This document shows, in pieces, positions 1 through 8,176 of a stretch of 33,302 nt of DNA. The stretch's first letter is position 1, and every line of letters begins with the position of its first letter. The notes beneath the pieces were generated by a model. That model ran no database searches. It was not told the DNA's origin and saw only the letters and a program-made list of their open reading frames with translations. Source of the DNA: Planctomycetota bacterium. Lineage in GTDB: Bacteria; Planctomycetota; B129-G9; JAJDCN01. A program made the translations under genes and the position numbers. The stretch lies in the NCBI GenBank assembly GCA_029260815.1, contig JAJDCN010000028.1:1-33302 (forward strand). Reading direction: 5' to 3'.

Positions 1-1
1 G

Positions 2-91
2 GAGTCTTTGATTCCGCCGGCGAAGAAATCCGAGAAGCAGCCTGAGAAGAAGTCCGAGACAAAAACCGAGAAGAAAACCGAAGCGGAATAA
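2..91 (+). CDS. C-terminal tail of a CDS truncated by the window edge; Lys/Glu-rich
   Basis: Frame 2 reads ESLIPPAKKSEKQPEKKSETKTEKKTEAE then TAA at 89-91; followed by a short gap and the next same-strand gene. Confidence 0.6.
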   Translation, partial: ESLIPPAKKSEKQPEKKSETKTEKKTEAE

Positions 92-125
92 CCCAACCCC
101 ATTCAACAACGAGGAACCTACAAGG

Positions 126-3100
126 ATGACCACACGAAACAAATTTGCATGGATCGTCTTGATCGCCATTGCCGTTCCGGCCGCGGCCTGTTCTACTTCA
201 ACACCCCCGCCCGAAGACCCGCTCTCCGCAAGCCCCATGGAAGAGGCCGTAGCTGAAGCGGAGCCCGTTCCCGCACAACCCGAGGAGCCACAGATCCCGC
301 CGCGCGTCATCGCCGAAGATTCGCCCGGCTACCTGATCAAAGAAAATTTTGAAAAGGGGAGCCTGCTGCGGTTGCGCCAAACCAATTGCGAAATGAAGGT
401 GGCCTTTGAAGGCCCATCGGCGACCAAGCATGGCCAACTGTACCGACTGGATGCAACCTTGGGCAAGGCCGAGGGCAAGCCTGGGAATAATGCGTTCTAT
501 TACATTCCGGTCGCGCAAGCTATCGATTCTGAGATGAGCCTGACCGCAAAGGTGCGCGCCGGAGTCCTGCCGAAAGACACGACGATCCACTTCGGCATGT
601 TTCTGCATTTCCCGGCGCAGGGGAACGAGGAGCATTTCAAGAGCAGCTACGCCATCACCGCTACCGGCGAGAACTGGAATCAAGTCACCGTCAATGTTCC
701 ACAGGAAGCCGTCGCTTTTGCGGTCGATCGGGAGATCAATCCGCTCGGGGCGCGTATTACCGGCATTGGGCTGTGGGTCCAAGGCGACTTCACCGACGAT
801 CGCGTCGTTTTTGAAGTGGACGATGTCCGACTCTTCAGCCCGCTGGAGGAGCGGCGCTACGACTACATCAAGGCCTTTAACGAAAGCGGCGTCGGAACAA
901 CCTCTTTCTCCGACGAGAACCTGGCGATGCCTGTTAAAATTTTTGGCGTGCAGGCCGACGGCGTGTTTCGCGCGGAGCCGGTCGGGAACCAGCTTGCCGT
1001 GGTGCCGACGATGGCCAATATTTATTTCAACGTAGACGACAAGATCGTTCACAACAGCCGGGTGGGTGCCCAGGTCCGCGTGCAGTTCACCGACCGCGGC
1101 AAGGGAGCTTTCTCCCTGCAATACACCTCCCGGCCGACACGGATGGAGCCATTCCTGCGCTACCGGGGGGCGGGCTTGGTCGTTCAACTGGGCGATACGA
1201 ACCAATCCATGGAGGCCGTGTTCGACCTGCCGGAAGCGGCATTCGACAACGGCCTGTCTGGCGGCGACTTCCGATTGACCTTTCAGGGAGCGCAGCCGCC
1301 GATCACCGAGGTGGCCCTGCTGGTCCCGGGGGTGAACAAGGACCGGTTGTACACCCAATACCGATACGATACCTTGGTCCACCCGATCTTGGTCGATCTG
1401 AAGGGTAAACTGCTCAAGTTCAACGTTAACCTTGCCACCGCCGAGGGTCCCGACATCGCGGCGCTCCGCGCAAAAGTTGTCGCTTTGGAGACCGCCGCCG
1501 CCAAGGCGCAGGCGGAGTCGGAGAAGCTGACCAAACTCCCGCTTGCACAGTATGAGGCGAACAAGGGCCCTGCGGCGGAAGCCCTAGCTCAGTGCCAGGA
1601 CCTGCTGTCCGAATGCGATGGGTTGGTCACCGCCGTTATGACGCGCAAGGCTGGCAAGCCGGGTGTGGCCTATGCGATGACGTCCTTCGAAACCCTGGTC
1701 CCGCCGATGGCCGTGCCGCCGAAGGAGCTTTCGACCCAGCTTGCCGTCTTTGCCACGCCGGGCGAGTTCGAGCCAGCCACATTTGCATTCTTCGCAGCAA
1801 ACGCTTATCCCAAGATCCGCGTGAGAACCGAACCGCTGAAATCTGCGGACGGCTCCCTCATTCCCGCTGCCGCCATCGACGCGCGCGTCATGAAGGTCTG
1901 GCTACAGGCCGGCCCCTACGACCAGTACCAGTCAAGCCCGGCCCAGATCCCCGAGTTACTGGTAAAAGACGATCGCGTGGTGCTCGAAGGGATCCAGGGG
2001 CTTCGCCCGGATGTGCGGTTGACCGGTGCGGTAACCACCTCTATGACCGCCGGTCAGACCAAGCAGTTTTGGCTCACCGTCCGCGTGCCCGACGCGGCCA
2101 AGCCGGGACGCTATTCCGGAAAAGTCCATGTGACGTCCGGCGACAAGCCGGGGACAATCCTGGCCTCTCTGGATTTTCACGTGGACGTCTTGCCCTTCAT
2201 CCTCGACGATCATGGAAAAGACATCGGCATCTATCTGCAGAGCACGCTGACCGACAATAAGAAAGAAGAGGAGATGAACAGTTGCGAAGTTTCCGAGCGC
2301 CTGTTGGAGCTGCAACTGGCAGATCTACAGGAGCATGGTGTCACGGCGCCGACTTGTTACAACCGGACCCAGATGGACACCTTCGTCGCGCTGTTCAAGA
2401 AATACGGCTTTCGTGGACCCATCGGGTTCATGGGCACGACCGACAACATGAAGGCGCTGGACAAGCAGTTCAAGGCTGCCGGGCTGGGCGGGCTGGCAGC
2501 TTATATCTTCGACGAGCCGGCCACCGACGAAGCGATCAAGACCTCGCTGGCGGCGGCGGAACGGGCTCACAAAGCCGGCGTACTGACCTTCGCGGCCATG
2601 CTCAACGAACGGGCCGTCCGCGAGATCGGATCGAAACTGGATATTAACAACTGGATGATCGACAGCAACTTCCTGCCGCCGGACCACTTCCGCGGAATGA
2701 AGGCCCGGCGCGAGGCGGGCGAAAAGCTGCATAAAAAGTATTGGTACTACTGGCAATCGCTTACCGAGCACCCGCTGACCAATCGCACCTTCGTCGGATT
2801 GTACCTGCATATCTCCGGATTCGATGGGATCTGCCCCTACGTCTACCAGAGTTGTCCCACAGAGTTGTACCATGCGCAGGATCGGTGGCAGGTGTACGGC
2901 GGCAAGACCTATCGCATGCACCAGACCACATATCCCTCCAAGAACGGGCCGATCCCCACGATCCAGTGGGAAGGTTTTCGTGAGGGTGTAGACGATCTGC
3001 GCTACATCACGACACTAAAGAACCGGGTGGAAAAGTCGAAAGCGAGCCCGGCGGCCGAAGCAGGTCGCAAGCTGCTGGGCGAGATTCAAAACATCCCCTA

Positions 3101-3182
3101 TACGCGCGTAAACGCCAAGGGCCTGTTCGCATTGCGCAAGAAGATCGCCGACGCCATTGTTGCGATCGGTTCCGCTCATTGA
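126..3182 (+). CDS. Large lipoprotein with C-terminal DUF4091 / glycoside-hydrolase-like domain
   Basis: 1018-aa ORF; signal peptide with lipobox-like AAAC at the N-terminus; TIM-barrel-like region with YIFDEPA; C-terminal IQWEGFREGVDDLRYI typical of DUF4091 proteins. Confidence 0.75.
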   Translation: MTTRNKFAWIVLIAIAVPAAACSTSTPPPEDPLSASPMEEAVAEAEPVPAQPEEPQIPPRVIAEDSPGYLIKENFEKGSLLRLRQTNCEMKVAFEGPSATKHGQLYRLDATLGKAEGKPGNNAFYYIPVAQAIDSEMSLTAKVRAGVLPKDTTIHFGMFLHFPAQGNEEHFKSSYAITATGENWNQVTVNVPQEAVAFAVDREINPLGARITGIGLWVQGDFTDDRVVFEVDDVRLFSPLEERRYDYIKAFNESGVGTTSFSDENLAMPVKIFGVQADGVFRAEPVGNQLAVVPTMANIYFNVDDKIVHNSRVGAQVRVQFTDRGKGAFSLQYTSRPTRMEPFLRYRGAGLVVQLGDTNQSMEAVFDLPEAAFDNGLSGGDFRLTFQGAQPPITEVALLVPGVNKDRLYTQYRYDTLVHPILVDLKGKLLKFNVNLATAEGPDIAALRAKVVALETAAAKAQAESEKLTKLPLAQYEANKGPAAEALAQCQDLLSECDGLVTAVMTRKAGKPGVAYAMTSFETLVPPMAVPPKELSTQLAVFATPGEFEPATFAFFAANAYPKIRVRTEPLKSADGSLIPAAAIDARVMKVWLQAGPYDQYQSSPAQIPELLVKDDRVVLEGIQGLRPDVRLTGAVTTSMTAGQTKQFWLTVRVPDAAKPGRYSGKVHVTSGDKPGTILASLDFHVDVLPFILDDHGKDIGIYLQSTLTDNKKEEEMNSCEVSERLLELQLADLQEHGVTAPTCYNRTQMDTFVALFKKYGFRGPIGFMGTTDNMKALDKQFKAAGLGGLAAYIFDEPATDEAIKTSLAAAERAHKAGVLTFAAMLNERAVREIGSKLDINNWMIDSNFLPPDHFRGMKARREAGEKLHKKYWYYWQSLTEHPLTNRTFVGLYLHISGFDGICPYVYQSCPTELYHAQDRWQVYGGKTYRMHQTTYPSKNGPIPTIQWEGFREGVDDLRYITTLKNRVEKSKASPAAEAGRKLLGEIQNIPYTRVNAKGLFALRKKIADAIVAIGSAH

Positions 3183-3196
3183 GGTGACCCAACCCC

Positions 3197-4066
3197 ATGG
3201 CCTCTCGGAGGAAAAGGCTGAAGACCAATGTCGACGGCCCGTTCTTCGTCGACCGGACCTGTATCGATTGCGATACCTGCCGTAAACTTGCGCCCGAAGT
3301 GTTCGACCGCTCGGACGAAAAATCTCGCGTGTACGCGCAGCCGATTTCCGAAGTGGATTTCGTTTTGGCGACCCGAGCCTTGATCGCCTGCCCCACCGCG
3401 TCGATCGGGACCGAGGACAAGTCCCTCTTGACCGATGTTCGTTCCGCTTTTCCTGACGCGATCGACGACGGGGTCTATTTCTGCGGCTATACATCGGAGA
3501 AGTCCTTCGGGGCCTGGAGCTACCTGATCGTTCGGTCTGAGGGCAACGTGCTGGTGGACTCGCCCCGGTTTGCGGGTCCGTTGATCGAGCGCATCGAGGC
3601 GCTCGGTGGCGTGGAGGATCTGTTTCTGAGTCACAAGGACGACGTGGCCGACCACGCCGCCTTTCACGAACGTTTCGGTTGCCGCCGTATTTTGCACGCC
3701 AGGGAAATCCAACCCGATACGCGCGAAGTGGAGGTGCAGCCGACCGGCACCGACCCGATTCGCCTGGATGAAGATCTTCTGATGATCCCCGTGCCGGGCC
3801 ATACCGAAGGGCACATGGTGCTGCTCTATCGCAACAAGTATTTATTCACCGGCGACCACTTGGCCTTCTCGGCGGCGCTGGGACATTTGTACGCCTTCGA
3901 GCGGTTTTGCTGGTATTCCTTCGACGAGCAGCGGAAGTCGATGAAACGGTTGCTGGATTATGACTTCGAGTGGGTATTGCCCGGCCATGGCCGTCCGTTC
4001 CATGCGCCGGCGGCCCAGATGAGGGAAGAATTGGCGCGCTGTATTGACTGGATGGCCGGTTCCTAA
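3197..4066 (+). CDS. 4Fe-4S ferredoxin domain fused to metallo-beta-lactamase fold hydrolase
   Basis: N-terminal CIDCDTC...CPTAS ferredoxin-type cysteines; then LSHKDDVADH, PGHTEGH, TGDH, PGHGRPFH MBL motifs. Confidence 0.8.
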   Translation: MASRRKRLKTNVDGPFFVDRTCIDCDTCRKLAPEVFDRSDEKSRVYAQPISEVDFVLATRALIACPTASIGTEDKSLLTDVRSAFPDAIDDGVYFCGYTSEKSFGAWSYLIVRSEGNVLVDSPRFAGPLIERIEALGGVEDLFLSHKDDVADHAAFHERFGCRRILHAREIQPDTREVEVQPTGTDPIRLDEDLLMIPVPGHTEGHMVLLYRNKYLFTGDHLAFSAALGHLYAFERFCWYSFDEQRKSMKRLLDYDFEWVLPGHGRPFHAPAAQMREELARCIDWMAGS

Positions 4067-5121
4067 CGGCTCCACAGCGGCCCGTGCCGGCCTTTCTTTG
4101 CCTTCGCCTCCGCTTGTTCCAGCAGAGCCTTTTTTCCCAAAGGAAGCTTGGCAGCAAAACGCCGGTACAGGCGCGCGTAGCCGTCTCGGATGATCCCTTC
4201 GTTCAGACAAACAGGTGTCAATCCCGCTCCCGCATAATAAACAAAGGCCAGTGTTCGGTTGTAACGATCCCGTTTCGTCAGGCCGCCTGCCAGGCGCACC
4301 GATTGGCCTAGGACCCTTTTGCCGATATAGTTCTTGGCATCCAACGCCCGATTCGGGTGTTCGCCGGTGATCTCGTCTGCATCCACGCCCAACAGCCGGA
4401 TCTCCTCCCACTTGTCGTCCCAACGGCCATTGCCGTTGAGATCAACCACGATGGTGTCTCCGTCGATGACATTCAAGACAATGCGGGGTGACGAAAGGGT
4501 CCCGTCAACGGGGAGGACAAAATCGTTCACTGTGCTCTTTTTGGTTTTTGAAGCCGGTCTCTGTGTGGCGCGCTGGGCTATCGCCTCGGCGTTGGCGAAG
4601 CGTTCCCGCTTATCTTCTGGTAATTCGTGCTCGTAGCGTCGGAAAAACCGCGCATACCCTTCTTGGATAATAGCTTCGTTGAGCAAGACGGTTTTTCCAG
4701 AGCCCTGGATATACACAAAGGCCAGAGTTCGGCCATACACATCCAATCTTTTTGCGCCGCGCGACAGTCTCACGTGCAAGCCAGAAAGGAGACTTTCCAC
4801 GAATGTTTTGGCCAAGTGCGCAGCGTGGGAAGCGGGCTCGCGCATTTCCTCGGCGTCGACTCCCAGCAGTTGCACTTGTTCGGACTTGTTGTCCGCGTAA
4901 CCGTTGCCGTTGAGATCTACGACGATTGTGTCGCCGTCGAGGACGTCCAATACTCTTAACGGCTTGGAGAGGGACCCGTCGGCGGGGAGCACGTCGCCGG
5001 CCTGAGGCGGGATTGACAGCTCATGTCGCCATATCTTCACGACCGCCACAATCACGAGAATGGCGATTAAGGGATACAGGAATTTCCGTTGCATGAGCAC
5101 GATCGTGTTCACCTTTGCCAT
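4063..5121 (-). CDS. Membrane-anchored protein with two tandem thermonuclease (SNase-like) domains
   Basis: 352 aa; N-terminal hydrophobic helix; two copies of LDGDTIVVDLNGNG / IDGDTIVVDLNGNG, LLGVDA(E/D)E, (Y/N)RTLAFVY, GYAR(F/L)(F/Y)RR. Confidence 0.85.
   Translation of the reverse strand: MAKVNTIVLMQRKFLYPLIAILVIVAVVKIWRHELSIPPQAGDVLPADGSLSKPLRVLDVLDGDTIVVDLNGNGYADNKSEQVQLLGVDAEEMREPASHAAHLAKTFVESLLSGLHVRLSRGAKRLDVYGRTLAFVYIQGSGKTVLLNEAIIQEGYARFFRRYEHELPEDKRERFANAEAIAQRATQRPASKTKKSTVNDFVLPVDGTLSSPRIVLNVIDGDTIVVDLNGNGRWDDKWEEIRLLGVDADEITGEHPNRALDAKNYIGKRVLGQSVRLAGGLTKRDRYNRTLAFVYYAGAGLTPVCLNEGIIRDGYARLYRRFAAKLPLGKKALLEQAEAKAKKGRHGPLWSR
4066..4509 (-). other. SNase domain copy 2 (Arg, Glu, Arg catalytic positions retained)
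   Basis: Residues about 205-352; IRLLGVDADE and RDRYNRTLAFVY. Confidence 0.75.
4552..4965 (-). other. SNase domain copy 1 (catalytic Arg position is Gln)
   Basis: Residues about 53-190; EQVQLLGVDAEEM where copy 2 has EEIRLLGVDADEI. Confidence 0.75.
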
Positions 5122-5145
5122 TGGTGGCTCAAGAATCCGAATGCT

Positions 5146-5174
5146 ATCCTATCGGGGATCGAACGGAGCGTCAA
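5146..5174 (-). promoter_or_regulatory. Predicted sigma70-like promoter for the tandem SNase gene
   Basis: On the minus strand TTGACG - 17 nt - TAGGAT, -10 about 25 nt upstream of the ATG at 5121. Confidence 0.5.
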
Positions 5175-5212
5175 TACCACAGTGGTGTGCGGAGATTTCT
5201 GTGGCGAAGGAA

Positions 5213-5911
5213 TTATCGCACGCTTTTCTTCCGCGGCGGGTTGGGCGTGATGATCTTGTCGCAGTATTTCTCGATCGGGCAGCGGTGACACTGGGGCGTG
5301 ATCGGCTTGCAAACTTCCCGCCCGTGACTGACCAGTAGGCCGTTGAACCGCAGCCAGTGCTCGTAGTGGATGATCTTGACCAGTTCGAACTCTGTTTCGT
5401 CCGGCGTCTTTGTTTTCATCAATCCCAGCCGCTGGGAGATCCGGTGGACGTGAATGTCCACGGCGATGGCAGGGATGCCGAAGCCGAGGGTCAGCACGAT
5501 GTTGGCGGTCTTGCGGCCGACGCCACGTAGCGTAAGCAGCTCCTCTAAGGTGTCGGGCACCTTCTCTCCAAACTCGGTGACAAGTGTGTTGGACAGATCG
5601 AGGATGTTCTTCGCTTTTTCCCGGTAAAATCCTGCTGCGTGAATGGCCTTCTCGACCTGTTTTTGGGTCAACCGGGTCATTCCCTTTGGCGTCCGGGCTA
5701 GTTTGAATAGGGCTTTGGAGGCGACGAAGGTATTCTCGTCGCGAGTTCGCTGGCTCAGAACGCAGGAAACCAAGACTTCATAGGGTTTGTTGTAAAACTC
5801 CGCTGCCAATTTTCCCGGATCGTAGGTCGCGTCCAGGATCTCGATGATCGCGGTGATGCGTTTAGTTTGTTTCTTCGTAGCGGTCACGGATTTTCTTTCT
5901 ATAGGTTTCAA
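5213..5911 (-). CDS. nth: Endonuclease III
   Basis: HhH motif LRGVGRKTANIVL, AVDIHVHRISQRLG, C-x6-C-x2-C-x5-C iron-sulphur motif (CKPITPQCHRCPIEKYC). Start uncertain: track start is TTG at 5911; GTG at 5887 is an alternative. Confidence 0.92.
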   Translation of the reverse strand: MKPIERKSVTATKKQTKRITAIIEILDATYDPGKLAAEFYNKPYEVLVSCVLSQRTRDENTFVASKALFKLARTPKGMTRLTQKQVEKAIHAAGFYREKAKNILDLSNTLVTEFGEKVPDTLEELLTLRGVGRKTANIVLTLGFGIPAIAVDIHVHRISQRLGLMKTKTPDETEFELVKIIHYEHWLRFNGLLVSHGREVCKPITPQCHRCPIEKYCDKIITPNPPRKKSVR

Positions 5912-6977
5912 AGGCCCCGGCGCGAATCGCCTCCCGGGCGTCGGCCAGTAGTCGATTGTAAAAGGTCACATTGTGCAGTGTCAAGAGCGGTCGGGCGATG
6001 TATTCGTCCACGGCGAACAGGTGGCGCAAATAACCACGGGAGAACGTCGCGCAAGTGTAGCAGGCGCACGTCGCGTCCAGGGGCTCCTCGGCGGTTCGAT
6101 ATTCTTCCCGCGTGATCTTGATCCGGCCGGTGGAGGTAAACGCCATTCCGTTGCGCGCGTTTCGCGTTGGGATTACGCAGTCGAACATGTCCACGCCCAG
6201 AGCCACCGACTCAATCACGTCCAACGGCAGCCCCACGCCCATGAGGTAGCGCGGGCGGTCCGAGGGTAAGTGCTCCACGGTTACCCCAAGGGTGTCGATC
6301 ATCTGCCGATGCCCTTCCCCGACGCTCAAGCCGCCGATCGCGTAGCCGGGCAGGTTCATCTCGACCATCTGCTGTGCGCACGTCACCCGAAGCTCTGCGT
6401 GGGTGCCGCCTTGGACGATAGCGAACAAGATTTGGTCGTCATTGCGCTTGGCGCGCGCCGATCGAGCCAACCAGCGAACCGTTCGATCGGCCGCTTCGCG
6501 TGCGACCGATTCCTCGCAGGGGTAGGCGACGCACTCGTCCAGGGGCATGATGATGTCGGAGCCGAGCGCCGCCTGGATCTCGATCACGCGCTCAGGCGTA
6601 AAGTGGACAAGGTCTCCGTCGATATGGGAGCGAAAGGTCACGCCGTCTTCGCTGATTTTTTTCAAATCGCTCAGGGAAAAAACCTGGTAGCCGCCCGAAT
6701 CGGTCAGGATCGGTCCGTCCCAGGCCATGAACCTGTGGAGTCCGCCGAACTGTCGGATCAGCTCTTCACCGGGCCGCAGGGCCAGGTGGTAGGTGTTGGA
6801 CAGAACGATTTGGGTCTTGGCCGCGACCAGGTCCGCGGGGGTGAGGCACTTGACCGTCGCCCGCGTGCCCACGGGCATAAAAACAGGCGTGTGCACCGGT
6901 CCGTGCGCGGTTTGTAAGACGCCGGCTCGCGCGGCTCCATCGGTTTGTTCGAGCGTAAACGCGCCGACGTGGGTCAT
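5862..6977 (-). CDS. tgt: tRNA-guanine (queuine) transglycosylase
   Basis: DSGGYQVFSL, PLDECVAYPC, GGLSVGEG, zinc motif CACYTCATFSRGYLRHL. ORF opens at 7088 but MTHVGAFTL at 6977 is the likely start. Confidence 0.95.
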   Translation of the reverse strand: MTHVGAFTLEQTDGAARAGVLQTAHGPVHTPVFMPVGTRATVKCLTPADLVAAKTQIVLSNTYHLALRPGEELIRQFGGLHRFMAWDGPILTDSGGYQVFSLSDLKKISEDGVTFRSHIDGDLVHFTPERVIEIQAALGSDIIMPLDECVAYPCEESVAREAADRTVRWLARSARAKRNDDQILFAIVQGGTHAELRVTCAQQMVEMNLPGYAIGGLSVGEGHRQMIDTLGVTVEHLPSDRPRYLMGVGLPLDVIESVALGVDMFDCVIPTRNARNGMAFTSTGRIKITREEYRTAEEPLDATCACYTCATFSRGYLRHLFAVDEYIARPLLTLHNVTFYNRLLADAREAIRAGAFETYRKKIRDRYEETN

Positions 6978-8176
6978 TACCGAAAGTCGCGGCTGTGGAG
7001 CTTTTCGAGGGTGACGCCCGAATAATAGTACTTGAGGATGAGAACGTGGGTGCGCTTCTCGGCCATCTTTTTTGCGCCGTACTGGCACATGCCGACGCCG
7101 TGGCCGAAACCGTTGCCGTTGAATGTGAGCACCGCTCCGTTTCCGGAAACGGAGAAGCGGGTGCTGAACAGCTCCCGCGTGCCGACCGCCTTGCGAAATT
7201 GATCGCCGCTCAGATAGAGGGTTCCGCCGGTGTGCGCGACCGCCAGTCGCTTCACGTGCTCGCCAATGCCGCGCTGGTCGACACGCACCCCGGTGATCGG
7301 GCCGACGCCGAAGCCCGCCTGGGTCAGGCGTTGTTGGATGTCGATCTTGCGCACCTCGGTGCTCCAGGTGTACCGGGGCGAGTCGGTGCAGAATCCGCAG
7401 ACGGTGCCGCCGAGCGCGGCCAGCGGCGGGTCGCGAAAAATGTCCTCGACGTTTTCCGTATGGCCGCCGCAGGTGGAGTGGAAATAGGTCTTGAACAACC
7501 GTCGCCGGTGTTTGATAACGCGGTCGTGGGTGTCGGCTGCGGCGCGCCGGGTATTGGCGGTGGCGGAGGCGGTGCCGCCGTAGGCTTGATCGCTGACCGT
7601 GGCCAGGACATCGTAATTCAAGCCCGCTTGCATGCGCTGTTTTCTCATGTACATGGCATAGCTGCGGGAGGCCACCGCCTGGGCCTTGAGGGCCTCGAGC
7701 GGCCAGCTCGCGGGCATTTCCGCACCGACCACGCTGGCGATGTAGTCGTCCAGGGTGACCCGGTTGATGAAATCCAGTTGACTGGCGTTCTTGCGGATTA
7801 CCACCAAGTCGCCTTCATACCGGGCGCCGTGGAAGACGAGCATCGCCGGTTTATTCGGCTTGATCCGTAGTGCGTCGGTGCCGAATTCATGATTGCCGAT
7901 CTGGATGCCGTTTGCGGTGGGGCGGATCACCGAGTTTTTGAGCGATCGCTTGATGCCGGCAATCGGTCGCTCGCCGGGATCGGGATAGGTAAAGATGCGG
8001 AACGGTGAATCGATCGACACGATCGCCTCGGGCACATCGATCGCCAAGCCGACACGGACATGGGAAAACTGGGTCCGGCGTGTGAGATTCGGGTCAGGGT
8101 AATACTCCGGCGAACCGCACCCGGCGAGCAGGACCAGGGCCAAGCCGGTGAGCAAGAAAGTGGCGCGATGGCTCAA
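6977..8176 (-). CDS. SpoIID/LytB domain lipoprotein
   Basis: VGAEMPASWPLEALKAQAVASRSYAMY, FHSTCGGHTENVEDIF, GFGHGVGMCQYGA; lipobox LLAGC; TTG start preceded by AAAAGGAG. Confidence 0.9.
   Translation of the reverse strand: MSHRATFLLTGLALVLLAGCGSPEYYPDPNLTRRTQFSHVRVGLAIDVPEAIVSIDSPFRIFTYPDPGERPIAGIKRSLKNSVIRPTANGIQIGNHEFGTDALRIKPNKPAMLVFHGARYEGDLVVIRKNASQLDFINRVTLDDYIASVVGAEMPASWPLEALKAQAVASRSYAMYMRKQRMQAGLNYDVLATVSDQAYGGTASATANTRRAAADTHDRVIKHRRRLFKTYFHSTCGGHTENVEDIFRDPPLAALGGTVCGFCTDSPRYTWSTEVRKIDIQQRLTQAGFGVGPITGVRVDQRGIGEHVKRLAVAHTGGTLYLSGDQFRKAVGTRELFSTRFSVSGNGAVLTFNGNGFGHGVGMCQYGAKKMAEKRTHVLILKYYYSGVTLEKLHSRDFR

Noticed and set aside
198-1382. 394-aa minus-strand ORF
   Set aside because: Antisense shadow of the DUF4091 lipoprotein gene; composition is low in recognisable motifs and the sense frame has a clear signal peptide and domain.
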